From positions 5,146,001 through 5,210,000 of the forward strand of contig NZ_CP150235.1 in the NCBI RefSeq assembly GCF_037974355.1: a stretch of DNA of 64,000 nucleotides, read 5' to 3'. Under the pieces are notes generated by a model. It was not told the origin of the DNA, made no database searches, and worked only from the letters and a program-made list of their open reading frames with translations. The position numbers were made by a program, and so were the translations under genes. The stretch comes from Paenibacillus sp. FSL R5-0517. GTDB taxonomy: Bacteria > Bacillota > Bacilli > Paenibacillales > Paenibacillaceae. Of the stretch, positions 26,043-34,875 are shown piece after piece. Numbering within the stretch: the first letter of the stretch is position 1; every line of letters begins with the position of its first letter.

Positions 26043-26359
26043 CATAACACAGGATGGGAAGCGCGAATAGCGTTAGACCATTCTCTTAATCATCGATATA
26101 TGGGAATAATACCCACTATTACACTTTAGAGTCAAGTATATAATTTTGCTCATTTACCTATATCGTAACTCTTGGATAATCACATCGTTTAGCGAAAATC
26201 CAAAAAAAGCGACTTTCGATAAACCTAGACTTAACAACATCCCGGTTCAAAGTTACAGGTACTTGTCTCATAAACGGGATGAATTACTAGAATACGTTTT
26301 TTTTCATGTAACCTTTCATCTACCTACTCGGAGCTACTTTTTATGTGTTAATAGTTAGA
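26043..26359. other. Intergenic stretch without a convincing gene
   Basis: 317 bp between arr and the hairpin. A 70-codon plus-strand frame is open (26146-26358), but it has no ribosome site, and its composition looks like chance. I see no promoter or repeat that I can support. Confidence 0.4.
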
Positions 26360-26761
26360 CTAATTTAGAATCTCACCTTTATCTATTTTCGCCAAGCGTT
26401 TATGCCAAACTGCGAGTTGTTCAGGCGTTTGTCGCACCCAATCTTTCACTTCGCCAACAACTTTTAGTGGGGCTTTGCTGCGATATGATCGCGTCGGATT
26501 ACCTGGGAATTTCTTATCCGTCACATTTGGGTCATTCTCCCATTCCCCTGTTGGTTCAACAAGATACACGCGCGGTTCACCACCGCCTTTTGCCAACTCC
26601 GCAGCTAACCCAGCCCCATCACGCAAAGCTGTAAAATAAATGTGATTCATCACAACATCCGGATTGTAATTCGAGCGAAAGCCGGCTGTGAGCAGGTCCC
26701 CAATCTGCAAATCTGCTCGTGTCCCATGATAAAAAGGACCTTTGTCAAGAATTTCAGCCAT
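26360..26761 (-). CDS. arr: Rifampin ADP-ribosyltransferase
   Basis: Transfers ADP-ribose from NAD+ to rifampin and so inactivates it. The 133 residues cover the whole Arr family length. Conserved blocks are GPFYHGTRADLQIGDLLTAGFRSNY, HIYFTALRDGAGLAAELA, GEPRVYLVEPTGEWENDPNVTDKKFPGNPT and SYRSKAPLKVVGEV, with the catalytic-fold His and Tyr/Asp positions retained. Environmental Bacilli carry chromosomal arr genes, so its presence need not mean recent acquisition. GGGGGTGG precedes the ATG. No integron or transposon is adjacent. Confidence 0.93.
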   Translation of the reverse strand: MAEILDKGPFYHGTRADLQIGDLLTAGFRSNYNPDVVMNHIYFTALRDGAGLAAELAKGGGEPRVYLVEPTGEWENDPNVTDKKFPGNPTRSYRSKAPLKVVGEVKDWVRQTPEQLAVWHKRLAKIDKGEILN

Positions 26762-26816
26762 CTCGCCACCACCCCCAAATTTAGTAAGATACTCTATTTT
26801 ATCATGAACCTGCCTC

Positions 26817-27257
26817 TTAGATTTTTCTCGCGTAATACATCCATAGTGCCAAAAATACGATTAAAACAAATAATAAACAAGTTAGTAAGGTGTAAAATAT
26901 CATGGGATTAAAGAAACCGGCAATCATGGTGGCTATGCCCAGACTAATAAGAATAATTGCTACGCTAAGTGTGCCTGCATTCTGGAGTATTGTAACACTC
27001 CGCTCGTCATTCTCCTCAATAAACTGCTTCTTCAGCTCGGCTTCATTTTTGCTGGCTTTTATATACCTGACAAGAAAATAAGCGACGGCCACTTCAACCC
27101 CGATAAAAGCTCCTGTATGAAATCCCTTTATAAAACTAGGCAGAGCGGGTAGTCCACCTCTGTAAAATATAAGTCCTACATAGATCAATATCGTAGCAGC
27201 GGCTACCAATGACAGTGCGTTTTTGCGAGTTTCTACTTTAATCTTGAACTTGTCCAC
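26817..27257 (-). CDS. Membrane protein partner of the XRE regulator
   Basis: 146 residues with four predicted membrane spans in two pairs (about 15-33, 45-65, 93-112, 118-140) and a charged middle loop with KASKNEAELKKQFIEENDER. It starts with GTG immediately after the stop codon of the XRE gene (no gap), with GGAGGAGAT as ribosome site, so they are one transcript. Small XRE regulator plus four-span membrane protein pairs are common in Bacilli, but I do not know a function. Confidence 0.75.
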   Translation of the reverse strand: MDKFKIKVETRKNALSLVAAATILIYVGLIFYRGGLPALPSFIKGFHTGAFIGVEVAVAYFLVRYIKASKNEAELKKQFIEENDERSVTILQNAGTLSVAIILISLGIATMIAGFFNPMIFYTLLTCLLFVLIVFLALWMYYARKI

Positions 27258-27464
27258 TTATATCTCCTCCACTTCGCTGAAATCAAAAACTTCTTCAATA
27301 GCGAGTCCAAAAAAATTAGAAATTTTGTAAGCAAGAATAAGGGAAGCCGTATATTTTCCCCTTTCTAGAGAAGTGATGGTTTGCCGGGTAACACCTACAA
27401 TTTGTCCCAACTCTTCCTGTGACAGTTTATGCTGCTTACGCAGTTCTGCAATTCTTGTCTTCAT
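27258..27464 (-). CDS. Small XRE-family (Cro/CI-type) regulator
   Basis: A 68-residue DNA-binding protein consisting of one helix-turn-helix: MKTRIAELRKQHKLSQEELG, then VTRQTITSLERGKY and KISNFFGLAIEEVFDF. The start is the ATG at 27464, with CAAGGACG upstream. It matches the YozG/YgzD-like stand-alone regulator group. Three copies of a 14-bp repeat spaced at exactly 23 bp surround its promoter, so strong autoregulation is predicted. Confidence 0.9.
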   Translation of the reverse strand: MKTRIAELRKQHKLSQEELGQIVGVTRQTITSLERGKYTASLILAYKISNFFGLAIEEVFDFSEVEEI

Positions 27465-27483
27465 GTAATCACGTCCTTGCAAT

Positions 27484-27543
27484 GTTTACTTTGCATTTTT
27501 AGCATAGTTGACTTTGCATTTTGTGTCAAGTTAACTTTGCATT
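27484..27543 (-). promoter_or_regulatory. Promoter with three phased 14-bp operators for the XRE regulator
   Basis: On the minus strand TTGACA (27524-27529) and TATGCT (27501-27506) are 17 bp apart, a near-ideal sigma-A promoter. The repeats GTTTACTTTGCATT (27484-27497), GTTGACTTTGCATT (27507-27520) and GTTAACTTTGCATT (27530-27543), read on the plus strand, start exactly 23 bp apart. One lies upstream of -35, one in the spacer and one just after -10. Confidence 0.85.
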
Positions 27544-27588
27544 CTATATAAATTAACCCGCCCTTTATTTGAAAAAAATAAAAATAAA

Positions 27589-27611
27589 CAGCTGATCACA
27601 TGGATCAGCTG
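27589..27611 (-). terminator. Terminator of the methyltransferase gene
   Basis: CAGCTGATC and GATCAGCTG make a perfect 9-bp stem with a 5-nt loop. On the minus strand a T-rich run (TTTATTTTTATTTTTTT) follows. Confidence 0.85.
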
Positions 27612-27656
27612 CTTTCTGACATTTAAGGAGTGCTAATATGTTGCATTCTAATGTCT

Positions 27657-28400
27657 CTATTTTACACAGTGAAAAATAAAGGATCGACTTTTAGAATTTG
27701 CGTGTTTAAAATCCCAATCGCCATATGTTTCAATTTTCGAAAACCCTGTTTGTTTCAGCGACTCATCCAATTCTTCTTGATTTCGAAATCTGATCTGCAT
27801 TTTTTCATGAACTAGGACTTCGTCTGTTTTTGTATTTTTCACAGTTTCATAAAAAGTATAGATATCTCCCTCAAACCCTTCATATTCTGTAGAGATTTCA
27901 AGAGGGTCTCCACTTCGCATATCTTTAGCTAAGTCCGGCGTCCCGTCCTTTTCCCACTCTTCCCACGCTTTAACCAAAGGGTTTCTAATATCAAAAATAA
28001 AGTGGCCGCCAACGTTTAGGGATCGAAATACGTCTGAGATTACTTTCTTCCAACTATCATCAGTTAGAAATACCTGTGCCACATTGGCAGTCATAATAAC
28101 CGCGTCATTGGTATTGGTTTGTAAAGTTGAGCTATCTCCTACAATCCAATTCACTTTGCCTGCATTATCTTTAATTCTCGCTACTTCAATTGCTTCTTCA
28201 TGGGGATCAATAGCTGTAATTTTATAACCGTACTGAACAAGATGAGTCGTCCATCTTCCTGTTCCGCAGCCTAAGTCAACGATAGACTCTACTTTTAATT
28301 TATTTAATAAGGCAAGGAAAAACTCGTCGTCTTTTCCCCAATGGTTAATCTGGTCATATACTAATGGAATCATAGATGTTGTTCCCACTTTCTGTAGCAT
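27657..28400 (-). CDS. Class I SAM-dependent methyltransferase
   Basis: A 247-residue cytoplasmic protein. Motif I is VDLGCGTGRWTTHL, motif II region ITAIDPHEEAIEVAR, motif IV VIMTANVAQVFL, and then RSLNVGGHFIFDIRNP. The C-terminal half is an antiparallel beta region typical of small-molecule methyltransferases of the YqeM/DesVI type. The start may be the first ATG (28400) or the ATG ten codons on, which has AAAGTGGGA upstream. Substrate is unknown and neighbours give no clue. Confidence 0.85.
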   Translation of the reverse strand: MLQKVGTTSMIPLVYDQINHWGKDDEFFLALLNKLKVESIVDLGCGTGRWTTHLVQYGYKITAIDPHEEAIEVARIKDNAGKVNWIVGDSSTLQTNTNDAVIMTANVAQVFLTDDSWKKVISDVFRSLNVGGHFIFDIRNPLVKAWEEWEKDGTPDLAKDMRSGDPLEISTEYEGFEGDIYTFYETVKNTKTDEVLVHEKMQIRFRNQEELDESLKQTGFSKIETYGDWDFKHANSKSRSFIFHCVK

Positions 28401-28478
28401 TTTTATTAGTTCATCAGATAAGAAAGGGTTTAGTCAATTAGTGTCCCAGCAATTCTTAATTGATTTATGTATTACCTT

Positions 28479-28964
28479 TCAACTTTGTTCGGATGATCCC
28501 CATACTTCCCCATCAACGCGATAACCGCCACCATTCCATTGAAGCAAGTAGCCTCCAGTACTCATTCCCTGTGTGAAACCTTCTTTAACATTTATCCACT
28601 CTAAAGATTCCCCGGGAGCAATCGTTCTAACGAAATACACTTTACTAGTATCTAAGTGCGTCAAACTAACATTGACTTCATGGCTACTATTGTTCTTCAT
28701 AAGCAGTTTTATATGTACAAATTCCGGATTAATGGAAAAGGGTTGCTGCACCGTAGCGCCTCCAGAAGCAATAAAGTGGGAGGGTTTGCTCTCTTGTTCG
28801 CTTAAAGAATTAGAAAGGGTTGCACTTTGGGACTGACTTGATAACACACTAGATGTTTGAGTATCTAAATTCTCTTGAGTTGGACTTGTTGAATCACAGG
28901 CAGTTAGGGCCACTGTTGTTAAGGCTAATGTTACAACAATATAAAATAGTCTCTTTTTCTTCAA
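28479..28964 (-). CDS. Lipoprotein of unknown function
   Basis: About 161 residues. The likely start is a TTG at 28964 placed 8 bp after AGGGATG; an ATG at 28979 overlaps that site. The signal KKKRLFYIVVTLALTTVALTAC ends in lipobox LTAC. A Ser/Gln-rich linker follows, then a small beta domain (PEFVHIKLLMKNNSSHEVNVSL, SKVYFVRTIAPGESLEWINV) ending near a Gly-rich tail. The domain resembles matrix-like beta sandwiches that display side chains on the cell surface. No name can be given. Confidence 0.65.
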   Translation of the reverse strand: MKKKRLFYIVVTLALTTVALTACDSTSPTQENLDTQTSSVLSSQSQSATLSNSLSEQESKPSHFIASGGATVQQPFSINPEFVHIKLLMKNNSSHEVNVSLTHLDTSKVYFVRTIAPGESLEWINVKEGFTQGMSTGGYLLQWNGGGYRVDGEVWGSSEQS

Positions 28965-29112
28965 TACTTCATCCCTCATATTCTTTTATTTAGTTATTCT
29001 TGAACCTGTAAAAAATCACTTGTGACTAACAACGCTATTAATTAGTCAAAAAGTTACACTTGTAATTCGCAAGATGACATTGAGTTAACCTGCCCGTCAC
29101 CTGAACAAAAGC

Positions 29113-29132
29113 AGCCGATTAGGTTAATCGGC
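29113..29132. terminator. Hairpin terminator
   Basis: AGCCGATTA and TAATCGGCT pair with a 2-nt loop, flanked by CAAAAGC on one side and GTTTTCT on the other. It lies about 80 bp beyond the stop of the P-loop gene on its downstream side. Confidence 0.65.
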
Positions 29133-29214
29133 TGTTTTCTGTGGTTTATTGAGCTATCGTATTCCCTTAGTGTAACAAATGACGACTGGGACTGATATCA
29201 TTAACAATTCAGTA

Positions 29215-29859
29215 TCATTTGAAACCGAAATGCCTTTCAACTTCTAATAACATCTGCTCTTTATTGGACTGAGATGTTCTTATAAACCATTTTAATTGAT
29301 ACTGCTCTGCTTGTTGCAGGTAATGATTCGATGCTTTAACCACTGTATTTAATGTTTCGTCCCGTGCACGTTGTGGATCTGATAAATTAGGAAACAGACC
29401 CTCCATGCCTCTCAGGTGATCTCGATCCAGATAATCTGCTCGAATGAGGTCATCTTCTGCAAACATATAAATAACTCGGTTGGGGTCAGTAATCTCCCTT
29501 AGATAAGCAGGTTCCATAAAAGTATCTACTACGATTGGCTTCTCTTTCCCCATCTGTAACAAATCCAAGATGATAAATTCCACACTCTCGTCAAACACGG
29601 AATTTAACCAGTGGCTTCTATCATTCCCTCGCCCTAAAAAGAACCATTCCCAATCAATGAAATGTCGTAATATTGCGGGATGATCCTGCGGATTAGCCTT
29701 TTTTTGATAATCGAACGTGTGGTCATCTGAAGAATAATAATTCATATTCCATTTTGAAGAAAGCAAATTAGTCATCGTGCTTTTTCCGCCGCAAGGGCCT
29801 CCACATATCCAATAAACATGATCTAAATATTGTCTTAATAGTCGGTCTGAAATCTTCAT
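29215..29859 (-). CDS. P-loop NTPase of nucleoside/shikimate-kinase type
   Basis: A 214-residue cytoplasmic protein. The Walker A motif GGPCGGKSTM is near residues 20-29, followed by a short SSDDHTFDY segment where kinases bind the acceptor, KPIVVDTFMEP as a Walker B-like strand, and a lid-like segment with DRDHLRGMEGLF. This is the pattern of small-molecule kinases, and the substrate cannot be predicted. AGGAGATG lies 9 bp before the ATG. It stands alone. Confidence 0.75.
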   Translation of the reverse strand: MKISDRLLRQYLDHVYWICGGPCGGKSTMTNLLSSKWNMNYYSSDDHTFDYQKKANPQDHPAILRHFIDWEWFFLGRGNDRSHWLNSVFDESVEFIILDLLQMGKEKPIVVDTFMEPAYLREITDPNRVIYMFAEDDLIRADYLDRDHLRGMEGLFPNLSDPQRARDETLNTVVKASNHYLQQAEQYQLKWFIRTSQSNKEQMLLEVERHFGFK

Positions 29860-29986
29860 AGTATGAACATCTCCTAGTATAAGATTATTTTCTTATAAGA
29901 GAGAATGTCTCTTGTCCTATTTGCACTAAATGTCCAAGTAGCTGGCATTTTTACACCGCCTTTCCTAACTTCCTTTTATGACAAAT

Positions 29987-30325
29987 TTATTCCTCTGATT
30001 CGCTTTTCACAAAATAATTACCATGAGAAAAAATTTGTTTGGTATCGGCCGTTAAATGATCTAAGTTATCAACCGTTTCCTTCTCGGTAATGTAGGGATC
30101 TTTCTCGGTTACCCTTTCAAATGTTCCAAAAGAAGTCGTTATACCACTGACATTTTCTAAAGCTCTATTTATTTCCTCTTCTGATAATGTTACTGCTGGA
30201 CCAAAATCTGGATAGTTTGGGTTATCCGCTGTAGCTTCATCATAAAAATTACTCGCATAAATACTTAAAGCAGTCACTGCCGAAACAGTCATTATCGATG
30301 CCGTACTAACCAATAATTTTTTCAT
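29987..30325 (-). CDS. Small secreted or membrane-anchored protein
   Basis: 112 residues. An N-terminal hydrophobic segment (LLVSTASIMTVSAVTALSIYA) follows KK and serves as signal or anchor. The rest is short, acidic and Thr/Glu-rich. The site GGAGTGAG precedes the ATG. I do not recognise a family. AT-rich composition is like that of the next gene, and both lie in the patchwork of small accessory genes. Confidence 0.6.
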   Translation of the reverse strand: MKKLLVSTASIMTVSAVTALSIYASNFYDEATADNPNYPDFGPAVTLSEEEINRALENVSGITTSFGTFERVTEKDPYITEKETVDNLDHLTADTKQIFSHGNYFVKSESEE

Positions 30326-30427
30326 TGGATGTCACTCACTCCTCAATCGTTTCTATAGTATGCATTCATATATCCATTGCCTTCTAGTTCAAGTGGGCCT
30401 ATGTTTGGTAGAAGACAGGTACAACAA

Positions 30428-30904
30428 CTAATGATCTGTATACTGCATAGCGTGAATCGGTGTACCTTTCGTGACTTCACCTGTCCATGTATTGATTTCT
30501 AGTGGCTCTACTAAAACCTTCCATCCATTTCCGCTTTTGAAAATTTTATATGGGAGTGGCGGTGACTGTTCATAGTCTTGTCCTGCATACTTTTGAACGA
30601 CATAAAGTTGAACTTCATCCGTATTGATTTGTTTGCTCTCCACAATCTCATACCCTGTAGTTGGATTGGTCTTCAAGTCCTTTACATATCCTTCTTCACG
30701 ACTCTTCTCATCCAAATAATTTGTATCTTTAGCATAGAACATCATCCCTTCTACATCCTTAGCAATGTAAGCATCAAAGTACTCAGTTGCGGCTTCCATC
30801 GGAGTTTGGGCTATGACTCTTTCCGCAGTTGTAGTCGATGCAACTAAAATAGAACTAGCAACAACACTGGCAAGTAGAAGCAATACTAATCCTTTTCCTT
30901 TCAT
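30428..30904 (-). CDS. Secreted protein with NTF2-like (DUF4878-type) domain
   Basis: 158 residues with a signal peptide (KGKGLVLLLLASVVASSILVAS). The mature part begins TPMEAATEYFDAYIAKDVEGMMFYAK, the helix-and-strand start seen in NTF2-like lipoprotein domains, and continues with YEIVESKQINTDEVQLYVVQ and GNGWKVLVEP. AAAAGGAG lies before the ATG. The role is unknown; such domains often sense or bind envelope ligands. It is probably monocistronic, with 102 bp to the next gene on the same strand. Confidence 0.65.
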   Translation of the reverse strand: MKGKGLVLLLLASVVASSILVASTTTAERVIAQTPMEAATEYFDAYIAKDVEGMMFYAKDTNYLDEKSREEGYVKDLKTNPTTGYEIVESKQINTDEVQLYVVQKYAGQDYEQSPPLPYKIFKSGNGWKVLVEPLEINTWTGEVTKGTPIHAMQYTDH

Positions 30905-31271
30905 GGATCGAGAACTCCTTTTTAGTGATAGAATTGTTAATAGTTATCAAATTTTCTTTATATCTATTTAGTATAACGCATTGAATTATTGGAAAGTTTT
31001 TATATTTATGAGAAATTTGTTTGCATTGGATTTCCGAAAGCTATCGACATCATTCGATGATCACCGAATCAGGCAACTGCTGATCCTCCTTATCTTATGT
31101 AACTTTACCTCACGCATTTTAATAGAAACACACCTAATCCACCTCAGCATTTTGTACAATCTGCTTAAAAAATCAATATCATTTAGCCTCTTTATCCAAA
31201 CTTTTCTTTACGCCCAACTCACTTAATGTTAGATTTTATAACATATAATAACGAAAGCGAGTGGGTTGAAG
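30905..31271. promoter_or_regulatory. Divergent intergenic region before pucR-type gene
   Basis: 367 bp of AT-rich DNA between divergent genes. It must hold both promoters. An 81-codon plus-strand frame inside (30981-31226) lacks a ribosome site and looks like chance. I see no clear operator. Confidence 0.4.
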
Positions 31272-32948
31272 ATGGATCTGCAACAGTTATTGACTATCCC
31301 CATTCTCTCCAAAGCAAAGGTAATTGCCGGACATCGTGGCCTAGATCGTTTGGTGCAATCGATTAATATTATGGATGCCCCAGATATTGTACAATTCCTG
31401 AAACCCGGAGATATGCTGCTGACCAACGGTTATATTCTGAAAGACCGCCCCGATGCTCATCTTGGATTCATTACCGATATGCATGCGATCGGTTGTGCAG
31501 CGCTTGCGGTCAAGACACAGCGCTTCTCTCTTGAATTATCTCCGCAACTGCTTGAAACAGCCGACAGGTTGGGCTTCCCAATTATCGAGCTGTCGGAGAT
31601 CGACAATACACTCGGTGAAATATTTCAACAATCGATTAGCGCCATCCTTCAGAACAAAACCCATGAGCTTCACTACGCCTTATCTATTCACAAACAATTT
31701 TCCACGATGATTATGCAGGGAAAAGGTATACCCAACATCGTAGATACGTTGTCTCAATTGCTCTCTTCACCCGTTCTTCTGCTTGGTTCGAAGAAACAGA
31801 TTACAGCAAGCTCCCATTATGCAGAACAGATGGATGACCACTCTCTCGCCGCACCCTTACTGACATTTATAGATGAGCACGCTTCCTTCCATACCACAAT
31901 CTCAATCTGTCTGCTTACCGCTGAGAAATATCGACATGCCGAGTTCCATCCCATCTTCACGGATCGGCACGAGGGCTATTTGATCGCACGATACGATAGT
32001 TCCGCAAGTTCTAAACTCTCCACTCTGGCACTGGAGCAAGCCGTCAATGTAATCGGTCTGGAGTTAACCAAGAAGCAAGCGGTCAAAGAGCGTTCCCGTC
32101 GTTACAAAAATGAATATTTCTCCGATCTCATTCAAGGCTTCATTCGTTCGGAACAAGAAGCGCTGCACCGCGGCAAGAAATACGGGCTGCATGCAAAAGG
32201 AAGTTCCGTTCTCATCATTGCCAAAAAGGATGAATCCTTAGCGGGCATACCTAAGCAGAACGCTGCTCCCTCCGAAGAGCGGTTCATCTCGGAACGAGAC
32301 GCTAATTACGAGCTGATTAAGCAGGAGTTCACCAAACTGGATCTTTCTTTTGTCATGTTCACCAAAAACGACCAGTTTGGTATACTCGTCTTTTTGAACG
32401 AATCGTCTTGGGACGAACACACCGTTACTCAGCAACTTGAGCGAATCGCAAGCAATCTGTATACGGAGTCGCAGCTCAGCTTATCCTTCGGAATAGGCAA
32501 TCCCTATACGAATGTATTGGATATCGGACTCTCCTATAAGGAAGCAGTCAAGGCGCTTCAATCCGGCTATCAGATGCGAAAGACCCGCTTCGCCCATTCC
32601 TATCAGACGATGGATATAAGTCGCCTGCTGCGTATGATTCCCCACGATGAAATGTTGCAGTTCCATCAAGAAACCTTTAAGCCCTTCGAAGGCCGAGATC
32701 CAAACGAGCGCAGCGAACTTATGAAGACCTTGTCCTCCTTCTATGAGAATCATTGCCAGATCGTCGATACAGCGAAAGAACTGTTTGTACATCGCAATAC
32801 AGTGATCTATAGGTTGGAAAAATGCGAGAAACTAACCGGCCGAAACATCAAGGACCCGATGGAGAGCCTGCGCTTTCGACTTGCCTTTGCACTTGAGTCC
32901 CTTCTGAAGCTTAATCCACCTCCCAGTGAAGTTAATCATACGTCTTGA
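31272..32948 (+). CDS. PucR family transcriptional regulator
   Basis: A 558-residue regulator starting at the ATG at 31272 (GAGTGGG upstream). The N-terminal PucR domain (about 5-125) includes LLTIPILSKAKVIAG and the block GDMLLTNGYIL. The middle is a GGDEF-like CdaR region with LSLSFGIGNPYTNVLDIGLSYKEA, and the C-terminal HTH_30 has DTAKELFVHRNTVIYRLEKCEKLTG. Relatives control purine, ureide and other nitrogen catabolism genes. It precedes an ABC importer and amidase operon on the same strand and is the likely activator of it. Confidence 0.92.
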   Translation: MDLQQLLTIPILSKAKVIAGHRGLDRLVQSINIMDAPDIVQFLKPGDMLLTNGYILKDRPDAHLGFITDMHAIGCAALAVKTQRFSLELSPQLLETADRLGFPIIELSEIDNTLGEIFQQSISAILQNKTHELHYALSIHKQFSTMIMQGKGIPNIVDTLSQLLSSPVLLLGSKKQITASSHYAEQMDDHSLAAPLLTFIDEHASFHTTISICLLTAEKYRHAEFHPIFTDRHEGYLIARYDSSASSKLSTLALEQAVNVIGLELTKKQAVKERSRRYKNEYFSDLIQGFIRSEQEALHRGKKYGLHAKGSSVLIIAKKDESLAGIPKQNAAPSEERFISERDANYELIKQEFTKLDLSFVMFTKNDQFGILVFLNESSWDEHTVTQQLERIASNLYTESQLSLSFGIGNPYTNVLDIGLSYKEAVKALQSGYQMRKTRFAHSYQTMDISRLLRMIPHDEMLQFHQETFKPFEGRDPNERSELMKTLSSFYENHCQIVDTAKELFVHRNTVIYRLEKCEKLTGRNIKDPMESLRFRLAFALESLLKLNPPPSEVNHTS

Positions 32949-32953
32949 ACCCA

Positions 32954-32995
32954 GAACGTGTCATATATAATGACACGTTCTTTTGTTTTTCTTTT
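32954..32995 (+). terminator. Terminator of the PucR-type gene
   Basis: GAACGTGTCA and TGACACGTTC make a perfect 10-bp stem with a 7-nt loop, followed by TTTTGTTTTTCTTTT. It separates the regulator from the transport operon. Confidence 0.9.
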
Positions 32996-33179
32996 CATAT
33001 CCAATCTTCAATTGTTCATTTTAACTGATTTAATTGTATTTTTATGTTCAAAGTAACTAATGACAACAGAACCCACAGTCTATATGATTAGGAATATATT
33101 CATGAATGTCACGTTAATTAACATCAATTCACATCAAGAACCGAACAACCATCAGGCTGTAGGAAAGGGGCTACCTATC

Positions 33180-33956
33180 ATGGCTATACAGATACAAGGC
33201 GTATCCAAATCATTTGTCAGTGCAACTGGCGAAGATATTCAAGTACTCGCTGAGGTTTCGATGCAAATCAAGAAGCAGGAGTTCTTCAGTATCGTGGGAC
33301 CGAGCGGATGTGGCAAGAGTACGATCTTCAATATTATCGCGGGTCTGCTTAAACCAACGAATGGCAAGGTTATCGTCTGTGGCGAAGAGATTGATCAGAC
33401 CACCGGGCATGTCGGCTATATGATGCAAAAGGATCTGCTGCTGCCTTGGAGAAGCATCTTGGACAATGTCACGCTAGGTTTGGAAGTGAAGGGCATGTCC
33501 AAAAAAGATCGCGGCGATATTGCCATGGATTATCTGGATCGTTATGGCCTGGCTTCATTCGCAGAAGCCTATCCCTCCACACTATCAGGCGGTATGCGCC
33601 AACGTGTAGCCCTCATACGTACCCTCGTTACCCAGCCCGATATTATATTACTGGACGAACCCTTCTCCGCACTTGATTATCAGACCCGACTCATTCTGGA
33701 AGATGAGATCTTGTCTATCCTGAAATCCGAGGGCAAGACAGGCGTGCTTATCACGCATGACATTGAGGAAGCCATCGCCATCTCCGACCGCATTGCTGTC
33801 ATGAGCAAACGACCAACGACCGTGAAGCAGGTGTATGAGATTGGTCTCGCCTCGCAATACGGTTCAGCACTGAAAGCCCGCTCCGACCAGAAGTTTAAAC
33901 AGTATTTTGAATCGATCTGGGCAGAGCTTGATATCCAAATGGGGAGGATCAGCTAA
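33180..33956 (+). CDS. NitT/TauT-type ABC transporter ATP-binding protein
   Basis: A 258-residue ATPase from the ATG at 33180, with AGGAAAGGGG 9 bp upstream. An in-frame ATG at 33060 would add 40 residues with no counterpart in the family. It shows Walker A GPSGCGKST, Q-loop MMQKDLLLPW, signature LSGGMRQRVAL, Walker B IILLDEPFSALD and H-loop ITHDIEEA, all as in the SsuB/TauB/ThiZ group. Its stop and the permease start share one base (TAATG), so the two are coupled. It powers uptake of a small organic, probably nitrogen-bearing, compound. Confidence 0.93.
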   Translation: MAIQIQGVSKSFVSATGEDIQVLAEVSMQIKKQEFFSIVGPSGCGKSTIFNIIAGLLKPTNGKVIVCGEEIDQTTGHVGYMMQKDLLLPWRSILDNVTLGLEVKGMSKKDRGDIAMDYLDRYGLASFAEAYPSTLSGGMRQRVALIRTLVTQPDIILLDEPFSALDYQTRLILEDEILSILKSEGKTGVLITHDIEEAIAISDRIAVMSKRPTTVKQVYEIGLASQYGSALKARSDQKFKQYFESIWAELDIQMGRIS

Positions 33957-34822
33957 TGAAGAGCACATCACCTGAAATTACCCTTGCCGGAAAGCCTGCT
34001 GGAGTTGTGAAGAGCAAACGCAGACAGTCCACCTTCTCCAAAGAATGGCTCATAACGATGCTGTGGCGGTTCATTATTGTAGCGGTCATCCTGGTGATCT
34101 GGGAATCCGCCGTTCGTCTGAAACTGGTTAACGGATTCCTCATGGGATCACCAAGCGCCATTCTTGATGCCGCCATCACGATGGCCAGCTCAGGGCAACT
34201 GCTTACAGACGCTTTTGCAACGGTGAATGCCACTGTTATCGGCTTCGTAGCAGGGAGCTTAATCGGATCGTTGGCAGGATTACTCATGTGGTATTCCAAG
34301 TCCGTTGCCCGTGTGCTCGATCCGTTCATTGTAGCGATGAACGGTATTCCGAAGATCGCACTCGCTCCCATGATTATCATCTGGTTCGGTTCAGGCATCT
34401 TCTCCAAGATTGCTCTTGCCTCTGTCGCAACATTTATCGTAGCGCTATTATCCGCCTACCAAGCGACGCATCAGATCGACGAATCCCAGATTAATCTGAT
34501 GAAATCCTTCGGTGCGAAGAAATCACAGATTTTCCGCAAAATTATCGTTCCTTCCTCTCTGCCATGGATTATCTCAGCCTTCCGGATCAATATCGGTCTG
34601 GCACTGGTGTCTGTCGTAGGTGGAGAATTCATCTCTTCTGACAAAGGACTCGGACATATGGTGTTCGTCGAAGGTAACCTATTCAACCTTCCGGCTGTAT
34701 GGGTTGGCGTATTCATGCTTATGCTGGTCGCCATGCTACTCTACACCTGTGTCGGTTATATCGAATCCCGACTTCTTCCATGGAACGACAACAAGACCAG
34801 CAGCAAAACCACATCTGTCTAA
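33956..34822 (+). CDS. NitT/TauT-type ABC transporter permease
   Basis: A 288-residue membrane protein with about six spans. The BPD_transp_1 coupling loop is ESQINLMKSFGAKKSQIFRKIIVPSS, and a GMNGIPKIALAPMIIIWFG-like block precedes it, typical of the SsuC/ThiX group. GGGAGG lies 5 bp before the ATG, and the start overlaps the ATPase stop. It forms the membrane pore for the compound bound by the lipoprotein encoded next. Confidence 0.93.
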   Translation: MKSTSPEITLAGKPAGVVKSKRRQSTFSKEWLITMLWRFIIVAVILVIWESAVRLKLVNGFLMGSPSAILDAAITMASSGQLLTDAFATVNATVIGFVAGSLIGSLAGLLMWYSKSVARVLDPFIVAMNGIPKIALAPMIIIWFGSGIFSKIALASVATFIVALLSAYQATHQIDESQINLMKSFGAKKSQIFRKIIVPSSLPWIISAFRINIGLALVSVVGGEFISSDKGLGHMVFVEGNLFNLPAVWVGVFMLMLVAMLLYTCVGYIESRLLPWNDNKTSSKTTSV

Positions 34823-34875
34823 ACTGACCCGCAACGACTAACTTAACTACTACCATTAAAGGGGCCTGGTGACTA

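Noticed and set aside
26146..26358. 70-codon plus-strand frame between the NUDIX remnant and arr
   Set aside because: No ribosome site, no known motif and a composition expected by chance.
30981..31226. 81-codon hydrophobic plus-strand frame before the PucR-type gene
   Set aside because: AT-rich divergent promoter region; no ribosome site, and the hydrophobic look is what AT-rich DNA gives by chance.
33060..33179. Upstream start for the NitT/TauT ATPase adding 40 residues
   Set aside because: The added residues match nothing in the family and the ATG at 33180 has a good ribosome site.
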